Source of the DNA: Clostridia bacterium
GTDB taxonomy: Bacteria; Bacillota; Clostridia; Oscillospirales; CAG-272
Length of the DNA stretch: 6,788 bases
Direction: 5' to 3'
Assembly (NCBI GenBank): GCA_017556845.1
Contig: JAFYMA010000201.1
Location: forward strand, 1-6,788
The translations under genes were made by a program, and so were the position numbers. The notes under the pieces were generated by a model. That model made no database searches. It saw only the letters and a list, made by a program, of their open reading frames with translations, and was not told the origin of the DNA. Positions 1 through 4,777 of this stretch are shown piece after piece. The stretch's first letter is position 1, and each line of letters starts with the position of its first letter.

Positions 1-578
1 ACAAGCTCTGCCAGCTGATCTGTGCTCGTTACCGACTGACTGAGTATAGATGCCGAAATATCGGTTTCAGCAAACAGATCGTAGATCATCTGTGCGAGCT
101 TTTCCGAAAGCTTATTGCTTTTTTGCTTGTCATTGTTCTTTACGGAAACGAGAACTGAGTTGCGGTCAACGTCAATGTATCCTTTTTCCTTAAGCAATGT
201 GACTATACTGTCAATAGCCGTTTCCAGCTCCATGCCCTTGTAATTCTTATCTCCGAGAAGATCTGCGCCATCCTCGTTGACAGCCTTTACGTCAACGACC
301 TTTTGTTTTTTATTTACGCTTATTTCAATACTCGGATTTACGTCGATCGACACAATAGAATCAACGGCATTTACCGACATATACATAAACGTGCTGAAAA
401 CAGTGCCGAATATCAGAAGCACTGCCGCAGCCACCGCTGCAAACGGCTTGTAATTGAAAGTTTTTTTCATTTTTTGGTACCTGCCTTTCTCATTGCAGGA
501 GGCGATTATTCTGTCAAGAACATCGGGTGTAGATTGCTCTATTTCCCTTTTTAATCTTTTTTCAACATTGTCCGACAT
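1..578 (-). CDS. RsgI-like transmembrane anti-sigma factor (C-terminus off the left edge)
   Basis: This is the probable membrane-bound inhibitor of the ECF sigma factor encoded just upstream. The first 192 residues are in the window and the reading frame is open to the edge. A cytoplasmic N-terminal stretch of about 43 residues includes TPDVLDRI (residues 17-24). A hydrophobic segment at about 45-67 follows (AAVAAAVLLIFGTVFSTF). The outside part opens with SIDVNPSIEISVN (77-89), the signature I associate with the extracytoplasmic domain of RsgI-family anti-sigma factors. The ATG lies 4 bp after the sigma factor's stop codon, with GGGAGG overlapping the end of the sigma gene, so the two are probably co-translated. 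The N-terminus does not obviously resemble the classical RsgI N-terminal domain, so the sigma-binding part may be of another type. Any C-terminal sensor domain lies outside the window. The role is inferred from the motif, topology and gene order. Confidence 0.8.
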   Translation of the reverse strand, partial: MSDNVEKRLKREIEQSTPDVLDRIIASCNEKGRYQKMKKTFNYKPFAAVAAAVLLIFGTVFSTFMYMSVNAVDSIVSIDVNPSIEISVNKKQKVVDVKAVNEDGADLLGDKNYKGMELETAIDSIVTLLKEKGYIDVDRNSVLVSVKNNDKQKSNKLSEKLAQMIYDLFAETDISASILSQSVTSTDQLAEL

Positions 579-582
579 TAAT

Positions 583-1164
583 TTACCCTCCCAAAACCTT
601 TTTCATTTTTTTGATCGCTCTGTTGTATTTTGAAAGCACCGTTGCCAGCGGCATATCAAGAAGCTTTGCTATTTCTCTGTGCTTAAGCCCCGTAACCGCA
701 TGCAAGGTAACGATTTGCCGCTCTTCCTGTCCGAGTGTCATCATAGCCTGAGTGACAGACAGCTCTTCTGTCACCTGCTCGGAAAAATCAGCGTGTGATA
801 CTGAATTGCTTAAGATCTCATCCTGCATCGGTTGAGATCTTTTTTTCTTTCTCAAAAGCATAAAAGCAAGATTTTTCGTTATTTCAAGTATCCACGGCAT
901 AGGATTTCCCCTCGGCTTATACGAGCCTGCATAGGAAAATATGCGAACGTATGTGTCGTGCATAACATCCTCGGCATCCGCGGCGTTTTTCAAAATTGAC
1001 AAGGCGAAGCCATACACCGAGCTTTGCGTATGAATATACAATTCCGCAATGCCATCCGTGTCGCCTTCGGCGGCTCTTGCGATGTATTTTTCAAGCTGCA
1101 ACTTTTCGGTGTTATCGGTATATTCAGTTGTTTTCGGCGACGAAAATTCCTTCATATACTGCAT
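583..1164 (-). CDS. ECF-type RNA polymerase sigma factor (sigma-70 family)
   Basis: A 193-residue alternative sigma factor that would direct RNA polymerase to a stress or envelope regulon. Region 2 spans about residues 37-107 and contains DAEDVMHDTYVRIF (63-76), the -10 recognition and core-binding helix pattern, then the PWILEITKNLA helix (90-100). A polar linker follows, then region 4 at about 133-190, with a helix-turn-helix around GLKHREIAKLLDMPLATVLS (159-178) and a basic C-terminus. There is no region 1 or 3, which is the ECF architecture. The start is chosen at residue 1 because AGGAGA lies 8 nt upstream; Met4 would be placed less well. The gene is followed by an RsgI-like anti-sigma gene. 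That pairing is notable because classical RsgI partners SigI, a different sigma subfamily, while this protein reads as an ordinary two-domain ECF sigma. The target promoters cannot be deduced. Confidence 0.9.
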   Translation of the reverse strand: MQYMKEFSSPKTTEYTDNTEKLQLEKYIARAAEGDTDGIAELYIHTQSSVYGFALSILKNAADAEDVMHDTYVRIFSYAGSYKPRGNPMPWILEITKNLAFMLLRKKKRSQPMQDEILSNSVSHADFSEQVTEELSVTQAMMTLGQEERQIVTLHAVTGLKHREIAKLLDMPLATVLSKYNRAIKKMKKVLGG

Positions 1165-1225
1165 AGCTTTTTTCTCCTGTCACAGAATAAATGCATAAGA
1201 AAGGCTTTTTATTGCATCCAATAAA

Positions 1226-1281
1226 ACTTTTTTCAATAAATTTTACCGCCGTTTCTATGTACATTTCAATACTTTTTTCAA
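1226..1281. repeat. 11-bp direct repeat in the divergent intergenic region
   Basis: ACTTTTTTCAA occurs exactly at 1226-1236 and 1271-1281, each preceded by CAATA-like sequence, with starts 45 bp apart. The copies bracket the minus-strand promoter at 1240-1269, an arrangement that would suit a regulator's operator. The sequence is AT-rich, so chance similarity is possible. Confidence 0.35.
1240..1269 (-). promoter_or_regulatory. Putative promoter of the sigma/anti-sigma operon
   Basis: On the minus strand TTGAAA (1269-1264) is separated by 18 bp from TAAAAT (1245-1240), a reasonable housekeeping sigma-A match about 75 bp before the sigma gene's start codon. No obvious ECF-type -35/-10 pair was seen, so autoregulation by the encoded sigma factor is not evident. 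A copy of an 11-bp direct repeat lies just upstream of the -35 and another just downstream of the -10. Confidence 0.45.
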
Positions 1282-1298
1282 AATTTCCTGAATCACAC

Positions 1299-1327
1299 TT
1301 GAAATCACCGTGTTTGTATGATAAAAT
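1299..1327 (+). promoter_or_regulatory. Putative metA promoter with extended -10
   Basis: TTGAAA (1299-1304), a 17-bp spacer and TAAAAT (1322-1327) with an upstream TG dinucleotide (1319-1320) make a good sigma-A extended -10 promoter. Transcription would begin near 1334, giving a short untranslated leader of about 45 nt. That is too short to hold a SAM riboswitch or T-box, so methionine control, if any, would act at the DNA or protein level. Confidence 0.65.
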
Positions 1328-1379
1328 GTATTGATTAATTTTATATATTTGAAAGATGACTTGACAAAAGGAGTACAAT

Positions 1380-2294
1380 ATGCCTATAAAAATCCCCGAC
1401 GGGCTTCCTGCCGCGGAAATATTACGCAGCGAAAATATATTCGTTATGAACAAATTGAGAGCCGAGCAGCAGGACATTCGTCCTTTGCAGATAGCCGTTC
1501 TCAATCTTATGCCGACGAAAGAGGTAACGGAAACCCAGCTCGTCCGCTTACTTTCCAACACCTCCCTTCAGGTAGAGTTAACTCTCGTCAGAGTTGACAG
1601 ACATATATCCAAAAACTATTCCGAAGAGCATATGGGACTTTTTTATGCCGACTTTGATGATGTTTGCCACAGAAAGTTTGACGGTCTTATCATAACCGGT
1701 GCACCCGTTGAAAACCTTGATTTTAAGGAAGTCAAGTATTGGGATAATCTTTGCAGGATTTTCAAATGGGCGGAAAAGAACGTTTGCTCTACTATATTTA
1801 TATGCTGGGCATCGCAAGCCGCTCTTTATTATTATTACGGCATAGGAAAGCAGATGCTTGATAAAAAAATGTTCGGTATATTCGAGCATACAGTTCATAC
1901 CCCTGCGCATCCTATCGTACGCGGATTTGATGAAACGTTCCTCGCTCCTCATTCAAGGCACACCGAAATAGACATTCACGATCTGCAGGCGGCATTCAAT
2001 CTGAAAATACTTGCTTCATCCGAAAAAGCAGGACCTTATCTTATATCCGACGATACCAATAGCAGATTTTTTATCACAGGTCACTGCGAATATGACTACG
2101 ATACGCTGTCACTTGAATATTTCCGTGACAAAAACAAGGGACTTGACATTGAAAAGCCGTACAACTATTTTCCCGATGATGACGAAACAAAGCGTCCGCC
2201 GAACAGATGGCGCTCGCACGCTCATCTTTTGTTCTCCAACTGGCTTAACTATTTCGTATATCAACGCACACCGTACGATCTTGAAAATCTTTGA
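1380..2294 (+). CDS. metA: Homoserine O-acetyltransferase (MetA/HTS family)
   Basis: Acylates the hydroxyl of L-homoserine in the cytoplasm, the first committed step of methionine synthesis. The 304-residue length is normal for the glutamine-amidotransferase-like MetA fold. Residue numbers coincide with the well-studied enzymes: Lys47 in LMPTKEVTE, the nucleophile Cys142 in FICWASQAAL, His235 and Glu237 in TGHCEYD, and Arg249 in EYFRD. Residue 111 is Glu (TGAPVE), the residue known to favour acetyl-CoA, whereas E. coli has Gly111 and uses succinyl-CoA; I therefore name it an acetyltransferase despite the common family name homoserine O-succinyltransferase. The conserved C-terminal WRSHAHLLFSNWLNYFVYQ is present. 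AAAAGGAG lies 6 nt before the ATG. No other methionine gene is adjacent, and no terminator separates it from the downstream sigma gene, so some read-through is possible. Confidence 0.96.
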   Translation: MPIKIPDGLPAAEILRSENIFVMNKLRAEQQDIRPLQIAVLNLMPTKEVTETQLVRLLSNTSLQVELTLVRVDRHISKNYSEEHMGLFYADFDDVCHRKFDGLIITGAPVENLDFKEVKYWDNLCRIFKWAEKNVCSTIFICWASQAALYYYYGIGKQMLDKKMFGIFEHTVHTPAHPIVRGFDETFLAPHSRHTEIDIHDLQAAFNLKILASSEKAGPYLISDDTNSRFFITGHCEYDYDTLSLEYFRDKNKGLDIEKPYNYFPDDDETKRPPNRWRSHAHLLFSNWLNYFVYQRTPYDLENL

Positions 2295-2358
2295 TCCCTT
2301 TATTCTGCGGATACATATGTAACCTTTCACCCGTTTTTGCTATTAACTGTACAGACGC

Positions 2359-2378
2359 AAAGGAGGTGCGCTTCGTTG
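2359..2378 (+). promoter_or_regulatory. Ribosome binding site fixing a TTG start
   Basis: AAAGGAGGTG (2359-2368) is close to a perfect anti-16S match and sits 9 nt before TTG (2376-2378). It sets the start of the second sigma factor there, and not at the in-frame TTG at 2337, which has no such site and would place the ribosome binding site inside the coding region. Confidence 0.85.
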
Positions 2379-2855
2379 AACAGCTTTGAGGATGTCTACA
2401 ATAAATATTTTCCGCGGGTCTACAGCTTCATCTTCAATCTGTGCCGTGACAGCTCACTTTCCGAGGAGATCACGCAGGAAGCATTTTACCGCGCATACGT
2501 GGCATTCGACAGATATAACGGAAGCTGCGATATTTTCACCTGGCTCGCCGCCATAGCAAAAAACACGTATTTCAATTATTTAAGGAAAAATAAAATTAAG
2601 CTCGTAGAGCTTGATGAAGCTGACGGGCAAAGCGTTGAAAGTCCGGAGGATGCAGTTTTCAGAGCATTCGAATCCAGACAGGTGCAGTTAGCTGTAAACA
2701 AGCTTCCGAAAAAATATAAAGACGTTGTATTTTTGAGAGTATACGCCGAATTGCCTTACAGCGAAATAGCATCTTACCTCGGAATATGTCAGTCGAGCGC
2801 CAAGGTGATATTTCACAGAGCGAAAGAAATGTTAAGAAAGGAATTAACGGTATGA
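2376..2855 (+). CDS. ECF-type RNA polymerase sigma factor
   Basis: A 159-residue ECF sigma factor, distinct from the one at 583-1164. Region 2 covers about residues 4-73, with FEDVYNKYFPRVYSFIF at the start, LSEEITQEAFYRAY (28-41) as the core-binding and -10 helix, and the FTWLAAIAKNTYFNYLRK helix (54-71). Region 4 covers about 103-155, with LPKKYKDVVFLRVYAELPYSEIA leading into the helix-turn-helix and ending SSAKVIFHRAKEMLRKEL. The TTG start is chosen because of the excellent ribosome binding site 9 nt upstream; a longer in-frame reading to 2337 is unlikely. The stop codon overlaps the ATG of the following zinc-finger protein, the classic sigma/anti-sigma coupling. No convincing ECF-type autoregulatory promoter was found in the gap after metA; TGTAACC at 2318 resembles an ECF -35, but no CGT-type -10 lies at the right distance. 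Confidence 0.93.
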   Translation: MNSFEDVYNKYFPRVYSFIFNLCRDSSLSEEITQEAFYRAYVAFDRYNGSCDIFTWLAAIAKNTYFNYLRKNKIKLVELDEADGQSVESPEDAVFRAFESRQVQLAVNKLPKKYKDVVFLRVYAELPYSEIASYLGICQSSAKVIFHRAKEMLRKELTV

Positions 2856-3139
2856 GCTGCGATATAATAAAGGATCTTTACGGGATATACAAGGACGGTT
2901 GTGCCAGCAACGAAAGCAAGGAGATAATAAAGCATCATCTGAAGCATTGCGAGGATTGCAGACGCTTTTACCGTGATGTTCCTTCGAAAAATAAGATGAC
3001 CAATTATCATTTAAATGGAGATTATGCTCTTCTTGCAAAAAGGATCAAACGGCGCAGAACCTTTATAACAGCGGCTATCGCATCGGGATTCGTAATCCTC
3101 TCCGCCTGGGCTATAGCAGAAACGCTCGACAAAAAATGA
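2852..3139 (+). CDS. Zinc-finger (zf-HC2 type) membrane anti-sigma factor
   Basis: A 95-residue probable inhibitor of the sigma factor encoded just before it. The start ATG overlaps the sigma stop (ATGA), with AAAGGA 9 nt upstream, so translation is coupled and the two proteins would be made in fixed ratio. The N-terminus MSCDIIKDLYGIYKDG leads into HLKHCEDC (29-36), the HX3CX2C zinc motif of zinc-binding anti-sigma domains, with Cys3 as possible fourth ligand. After a basic stretch, KRIKRRR (63-69), one membrane helix spans about 70-90. Only about five residues follow it, so there is essentially no outside sensor domain. Signal perception, if any, must involve the membrane segment, another protein, or direct sensing through the zinc/thiol centre. 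The longer frame opening at 2786 lies inside the sigma gene and has no support. Confidence 0.88.
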   Translation: MSCDIIKDLYGIYKDGCASNESKEIIKHHLKHCEDCRRFYRDVPSKNKMTNYHLNGDYALLAKRIKRRRTFITAAIASGFVILSAWAIAETLDKK

Positions 3140-3156
3140 TTCAATTTTTAATTATG

Positions 3157-3182
3157 TCCAAAATGTAAATATTAGTTTTGGA
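3157..3182. repeat. Inverted repeat beside the rplJ promoter
   Basis: TCCAAAA (3157-3163) and TTTTGGA (3176-3182) form a perfect 7-bp inverted repeat with a 12-nt centre, ending 2 bp before the -35 box. No T-run follows, so it is a poor terminator for the upstream anti-sigma gene; a DNA-binding site or a chance AT-rich palindrome are alternatives. Confidence 0.35.
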
Positions 3183-3184
3183 TA

Positions 3185-3213
3185 TTGACAAAATCAAAAT
3201 TGTAGTATATAAT
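3185..3213 (+). promoter_or_regulatory. Consensus sigma-A promoter of rplJL
   Basis: TTGACA (3185-3190), a 17-bp spacer and TATAAT (3208-3213) match the housekeeping consensus at all twelve positions with ideal spacing. This suits a highly expressed ribosomal operon. Transcription should start around 3220, immediately before the L10 leader. Confidence 0.92.
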
Positions 3214-3221
3214 ACTTGTGT

Positions 3222-3371
3222 TAATCCGAAGACAGCAGGTTTCGGTAAAAGCTTATGGCTTTCCTGCCGAGGGGAAAACGGTATATACTTTTTGTATTTT
3301 TACGCTTTCTTTTCGGTATCCGATCGGTGTCCGACAAGATGGCGTTTTCTGTTTTCGGAAGACATACCAAA
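3222..3371 (+). promoter_or_regulatory. L10 leader RNA (autoregulatory rplJL 5' region)
   Basis: The transcript's leader of about 165 nt contains the hallmark pieces of the ribosomal L10 leader: CCGAAGACAGCAGG near 3226-3239 and CCTGCCGAGG at 3263-3272. GCAGG (3235-3239) pairs with CCTGC (3263-3267), and inside it AAAGC (3248-3252) pairs with GCTTT (3258-3262) around a 5-nt loop. In related bacteria the L10-L12 complex binds this element to reduce its own synthesis; in Bacillus subtilis this works by transcription attenuation. Here the element is followed by T-rich sequence at 3288-3318 and two small tandem hairpin repeats (3313-3334), but I see no unambiguous intrinsic terminator before the ribosome binding site. 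The mechanism in this organism, attenuation or translation control, is therefore open. Confidence 0.88.
3313..3334 (+). repeat. Tandem 11-nt hairpin repeats in the rplJ leader
   Basis: TCGGTATCCGA (3313-3323) is followed directly by TCGGTGTCCGA (3324-3334), identical at 10 of 11 positions. Each can fold as a 4-bp stem (TCGG/CCGA) with a 3-nt loop. The first can also pair with TCGG (3355-3358) and ATACC (3364-3368) just before the rplJ ribosome binding site, and the second can do so with one wobble pair. Confidence 0.55.
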
Positions 3372-3387
3372 ACGGAGGTAAATTCAG

Positions 3388-3942
3388 ATGGCAAGCGAAA
3401 AAATCAAGGCCGCTAAACAGCAACAGGTAGCAGACCTTGCAGAAAAGCTCAAGACCGCCTCTTCCTGCGTTATCGTAACATATGCGGGTATTACCGTTGA
3501 AGACGATACAAAGTTGAGAGCTGAATTGAGAGAAGCAGGTGTTGACTACTCCGTTATCAAGAACACGATGACGAAGAGAGCTGTTGAGCAGGTTGGTTAC
3601 GCACAACTTGGCGATGTTCTCGAGGGTATGACGGCTGTGGCTATCAGCCAGAATGATCCCGTAGCTCCCGCTAAGGTCCTCAAGAAGTACGCTGACAAAG
3701 TTGAAACCTTTGATATAAAGGCAGGCTTTGTTGACGGTGAAATTCTTGACAAGGCTGGCGTTCTCGCTCTTGCAGATATTCCTTCCAAGGAAACACTTAT
3801 TGCAAAGATCATGGGCTGTGTTCGTTCACCGCTCTTCAACTTGGCGTATGTGCTCCAGGCGATTATCGACAAGAATGGCGAAGCACCCGCAGCAGAGGCT
3901 CCCGCAGAGGAAGCCGCAGCAGAAGCTCCCTCAGCAGAATAA
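3388..3942 (+). CDS. rplJ: 50S ribosomal protein L10
   Basis: Base of the ribosome stalk: it binds 23S rRNA and carries L7/L12 dimers on its C-terminal helix. The 184-residue product shows family features: MASEKIKAAKQQQVADLAEKLK at the start, the VIKNTMTKRAVEQ segment (56-68), GMTAVAISQNDPVAPAKVL (80-98), and the L7/L12-binding region after SPLFNLAYVLQAI (147-159). The last 20 or so residues are an Ala/Glu/Pro-rich tail (APAAEAPAEEAAAEAPSAE), making it somewhat longer than the E. coli protein. Such low-complexity tails are common in Clostridia. ACGGAGGTA precedes the ATG by about 8 nt. The gene heads an operon with rplL, under its own consensus promoter and leader RNA. The usual upstream rplK and rplA are absent; an anti-sigma gene lies there. 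Confidence 0.98.
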   Translation: MASEKIKAAKQQQVADLAEKLKTASSCVIVTYAGITVEDDTKLRAELREAGVDYSVIKNTMTKRAVEQVGYAQLGDVLEGMTAVAISQNDPVAPAKVLKKYADKVETFDIKAGFVDGEILDKAGVLALADIPSKETLIAKIMGCVRSPLFNLAYVLQAIIDKNGEAPAAEAPAEEAAAEAPSAE

Positions 3943-3994
3943 TTTGCGCGTGAGTTAAAATTTATTTTAAAAAATACGAAAGGTAGTATTAAAA

Positions 3995-4372
3995 ATGGCA
4001 AACGAAAAGATTGAAAAGATTCTTGAAGAGCTTGATGCTCTTACAATTCTCGAAATGGCTGACCTCGTTAAGGGTCTTGAAGAAAAGTACGGCGTATCTG
4101 CAGCAGCTCCCGTAGCAGCAGCAGGCGCAGCAGCTCCCGCAGCAGCAGCTGCAGAAGAGAAGACAGAGTTCGACGTAGTTCTCGCTTCCTTCGGTTCATC
4201 CAAGCTCGGCGTTATCAAGGTTGTTCGTGAGCTCACAGGCCTCGGCCTTAAGGAAGCTAAGGACATCGTTGAAGGCGCTCCCAAGACACTTAAGGAAGGC
4301 GTTGACAAGGCTACTGCTGAAGAATACAAGGCTAAGCTCACAGAAGCAGGCGCAACGATCGAAATTAAATAA
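3995..4372 (+). CDS. rplL: 50S ribosomal protein L7/L12
   Basis: Multi-copy stalk protein that recruits and activates translation GTPases. The 125-residue product has the standard three parts: an N-terminal dimerisation and L10-binding domain (1-31, with LTILEMADLVKGLEEKYGV), an Ala-rich flexible hinge (about 35-54), and the C-terminal factor-binding domain (55-125) containing EKTEFDVVL, KLGVIKVVRELTGLGLKEAKDIVEGAPKTLKEGV and the final ATIEIK. It lies 52 bp after rplJ, with AAAGG about 11 nt before the ATG. No promoter or attenuator is obvious in the AT-rich gap, so expression depends on the rplJ promoter. The coding sequence uses a narrow set of codons (GCA, GTT, CTT/CTC, AAG), as expected for very high expression. 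rpoB, the usual next gene, does not follow; a strong terminator does. Confidence 0.98.
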   Translation: MANEKIEKILEELDALTILEMADLVKGLEEKYGVSAAAPVAAAGAAAPAAAAAEEKTEFDVVLASFGSSKLGVIKVVRELTGLGLKEAKDIVEGAPKTLKEGVDKATAEEYKAKLTEAGATIEIK

Positions 4373-4393
4373 TTTCACTTTCATAGGCGTTAT

Positions 4394-4427
4394 AAAAGCC
4401 GTGGGAAATCCCACGGCTTTTGCTTTT
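4394..4427 (+). terminator. Intrinsic terminator after rplL (probably bidirectional)
   Basis: AAAAGCCGTGGG (4394-4405) and CCCACGGCTTTT (4410-4421) form a perfect 12-bp stem with a 4-nt AAAT loop. It is followed by GCTTTTT, starting 22 nt past the rplL stop. Read on the minus strand, the same hairpin ends in TTTTAT and lies 6 bp after the stop of the small convergent gene, so it can serve both genes. Confidence 0.93.
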
Positions 4428-4627
4428 TATCGGCATTTACACTTTTCAACCCTTTTTCTTGTCATCATCTCATGGATCTTAAACGCACAAATGTGAAGCA
4501 TAATCAGAACTACAAGAAATCCAACACCGAGAACCGTTACGGTTGCAAATTTTCCGTTTTCAGCATCGCCTACGGTGATCAAAGGCTTTTTACACATACA
4601 CATCATTTGTGAAATACTGTTTTTCAT
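4427..4627 (-). CDS. Small single-pass membrane protein of unknown function
   Basis: A 66-residue protein whose family I do not recognise. The case for a real gene is the ribosome binding site AAAGGAG 6 nt before the ATG, a clean membrane helix, its own intergenic space, and a stop codon 6 bp from a terminator hairpin. The sequence starts with a polar/Cys-containing segment holding CMC (10-12) and KKP, then about ten polar residues (GDAENGK). One hydrophobic helix at about 27-49 (FATVTVLGVGFLVVLIMLHICAF) follows, and a basic tail RKRVEKCKCR with a second CXC (63-65). The charge balance suggests the C-terminus is in the cytoplasm. Paired CXC motifs at both ends could bind metal or form disulfides, but this is speculation. 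It is convergent with rplL and divergent from cca. No convincing promoter was found upstream. Confidence 0.7.
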   Translation of the reverse strand: MKNSISQMMCMCKKPLITVGDAENGKFATVTVLGVGFLVVLIMLHICAFKIHEMMTRKRVEKCKCR

Positions 4628-4711
4628 ATTTTGCTCCTTTTATTAATTTAATTTATTATTGGAAAATACTAAGGCACTTATTCGTCTTTTTTGATAAATA
4701 CCTCTTTCCCC

Positions 4712-4741
4712 TTGACAAAATTGCCATATTCATGTTAAACT
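4712..4741 (+). promoter_or_regulatory. Putative cca promoter
   Basis: TTGACA (4712-4717), an 18-bp spacer and TAAACT (4736-4741) preceded by TG (4733-4734) form a consensus -35 with a moderate extended -10. It lies about 34 bp before the cca start codon. A reading with 17-bp spacing and TTAAAC is also possible. Confidence 0.65.
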
Positions 4742-4760
4742 GTTCATTGGGACTAAATTT

Positions 4761-4777
4761 AAGGAGTTTTTTAATTG
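4761..4777 (+). promoter_or_regulatory. Ribosome binding site deciding the TTG start of cca
   Basis: AAGGAG (4761-4766) is followed after 8 nt by TTG (4775-4777). The next in-frame ATG lies 32 codons further in, beyond the catalytic GGAVRN motif, so the TTG must be the real start. Confidence 0.88.

Noticed and set aside
1328..1379. SAM riboswitch or T-box controlling metA
   Set aside because: The predicted leader is only about 45 nt, with no fitting stems or terminator.
1124..1561. 145-codon minus-strand ORF spanning the divergent promoters and the start of metA
   Set aside because: It overlaps both the sigma gene start and the metA coding region in other frames, has no convincing ribosome binding site, and covers the promoter region; its protein resembles nothing I recognise.
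2295..2360. ECF-type autoregulatory promoter before the second sigma gene
   Set aside because: TGTAACC at 2318 resembles an ECF -35, but no CGT-type -10 lies about 16 bp downstream; the 10-bp palindrome TACATATGTA at 2312-2321 is probably chance.
2337..2375. Longer sigma factor beginning at the TTG at 2337
   Set aside because: The extra 13 residues would encode the near-perfect ribosome binding site, and no site precedes 2337. The TTG at 2376 is ideally placed.
3178..3430. Short plus-strand ORFs (67 and 70 codons) over the rplJ leader
   Set aside because: They begin at or before the promoter elements, lack ribosome binding sites, and overlap the structured L10 leader and the start of rplJ.
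4099..4155. GCA trinucleotide repeat run as a phase-variable microsatellite
   Set aside because: It encodes the normal Ala-rich hinge of L7/L12 and changes in steps of three would stay in frame.
3597..4341. Minus-strand Ala/Ser-rich ORFs opposite rplJ and rplL
   Set aside because: They are antisense shadows created by the restricted codon use and Ala-rich stretches of the two ribosomal protein genes.
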